Assembly (NCBI GenBank): GCA_937958985.1
Contig: CALGLV010000021.1
Coordinates: 1-42,552 of the forward strand
DNA: 42,552 nucleotides
DNA from: an uncultured Aquimarina sp.
GTDB taxonomy: Bacteria; Bacteroidota; Bacteroidia; Flavobacteriales; Flavobacteriaceae
Reading direction: 5' to 3'
Shown: in pieces, positions 42,414 through 42,552 of the stretch
Position numbering within the stretch: position 1 is the first letter of the stretch
Layout of the letters: each line of letters opens with the position of its first letter
Program-made: the position numbers and the translations under genes
The notes under the pieces: model-generated
Seen by the model: the letters and a program-made list of their open reading frames with translations, nothing else
Told to the model about the DNA's origin: nothing
Databases searched by the model: none

Positions 42414-42552
42414 TGGACTACCTACTAAATTTGGTACTATTTTTTATGCTACTTTTTGATTGTTAATAATTTTTAGTTTTATCTCAAATTCAGCTGGAGA
42501 TTTATAATCTAAAGCAGAATGCATTCTTACAGTATTATACCAATTAATATAT
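42414..42552 (-). mobile_element. End of an IS3-family insertion sequence, cut by window edge
   Basis: It contains the last 35 codons of an IS3-type transposase. A terminal inverted repeat could begin at TGGACTACC (42414), inferred from the TG end rule. The other end lies outside the window, so neither the target duplication nor completeness can be seen. Confidence 0.6.
42444..42552 (-). CDS. IS3-family transposase OrfB, C-terminal fragment
   Basis: The minus strand reads YINWYNTVRMHSALDYKSPA and then EFEIKLKIINNQKVA, stop. The NTVRMHSALDYKSPAEFE block is the very conserved C-terminal end of the DDE (rve) integrase of IS3-group transposases (YN..R.H..L.Y.SP..F). The 5' part lies beyond the window, so it is partial here by position and not necessarily truncated. 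Confidence 0.88.
   Translation of the reverse strand, partial: YINWYNTVRMHSALDYKSPAEFEIKLKIINNQKVA

Overview
The window is chromosomal DNA of a low-GC member of the Flavobacteriaceae (Bacteroidota). This rests on GldA of the gliding/type IX secretion apparatus, a PorP/SprF-family outer-membrane protein, a long SecA without a C-terminal zinc motif, a fused DAHP synthase/chorismate mutase, several promoters of the TTG(N)TAnnTTTG type, and a split HipA toxin of the Bacteroidota kind. Much of the window is housekeeping DNA. Two toxin-antitoxin loci, one sugar-catabolic operon and an IS3-family element at the right edge are the accessory parts. Protein families, and comparisons with named proteins elsewhere, were assigned from remembered motifs; no database search was run.

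Layout. 1-1.5 kb: end of a Crp/Fnr regulator and a DJ-1/PfpI protein preceded by what looks like a frameshifted lipoprotein leader. 1.6-4.95 kb (minus): a three-gene unit of a 38-aa membrane protein, a DUF1853 protein and a class A penicillin-binding protein. 5.2-13.4 kb (plus): a tightly packed operon with GPH symporter, GH94 phosphorylase, kelch/DUF5060 glycosidase-like lipoprotein, SMP-30 lactonase lipoprotein and gluconokinase. The GH94 protein has the length and an RxxxK signature that I associate with cellobionic acid phosphorylase, so the operon reads as a pathway for oxidised cellobiose: lactone to aldonic acid, import, phosphorolysis to glucose-1-phosphate plus gluconate, then 6-phosphogluconate. 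13.4-15.0 kb (minus): a HipB-HipS-HipT type split toxin-antitoxin system with three ACCC-N4-GGGT operator-like boxes spaced exactly 40 bp apart. 15.3-17.0 kb: a GH5 cellulase-like lipoprotein with a domain inserted in its barrel, converging on gldA through a perfect 19-bp hairpin.

19.0-23.5 kb: an aromatic amino-acid operon (prephenate dehydratase, aminotransferase, prephenate dehydrogenase, DAHP synthase/chorismate mutase). It is preceded by a textbook-like transcription attenuator: a 17-codon leader peptide with 5 Phe and 4 Tyr codons, and competing hairpins that share the 7-mer AGTCGGG. 23.9-24.5 kb: a YefM-YoeB toxin-antitoxin pair with a perfect palindrome upstream. 24.5-30.2 kb (minus): a methyltransferase, SecA, a DUF2795 protein, a cobalamin adenosyltransferase, and a shortened methyltransferase relative without a SAM-binding motif.

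30.5-33.7 kb (plus): a J-domain/KTSC protein and two DEAD-box RNA helicases (the second DbpA-like with DEFD instead of DEAD). 33.7-36.8 kb (minus): UvrB and a PorP/SprF protein. 36.9-38.6 kb (plus): a possible kinase-like protein coupled to TrmD. 38.7-40.2 kb (minus): a RadD-like helicase. 40.3-41.8 kb (plus): a redoxin and a Gfo/Idh/MocA oxidoreductase. 41.9-42.2 kb: tRNA-Ser(GCT), tRNA-Pro(TGG) and tRNA-Arg(TCT) behind a good promoter. Beyond them lie a cluster of GGGTAYM motifs and the 3' end of an IS3-type transposase. I found no CRISPR array, no SusC/SusD pair and no rRNA.
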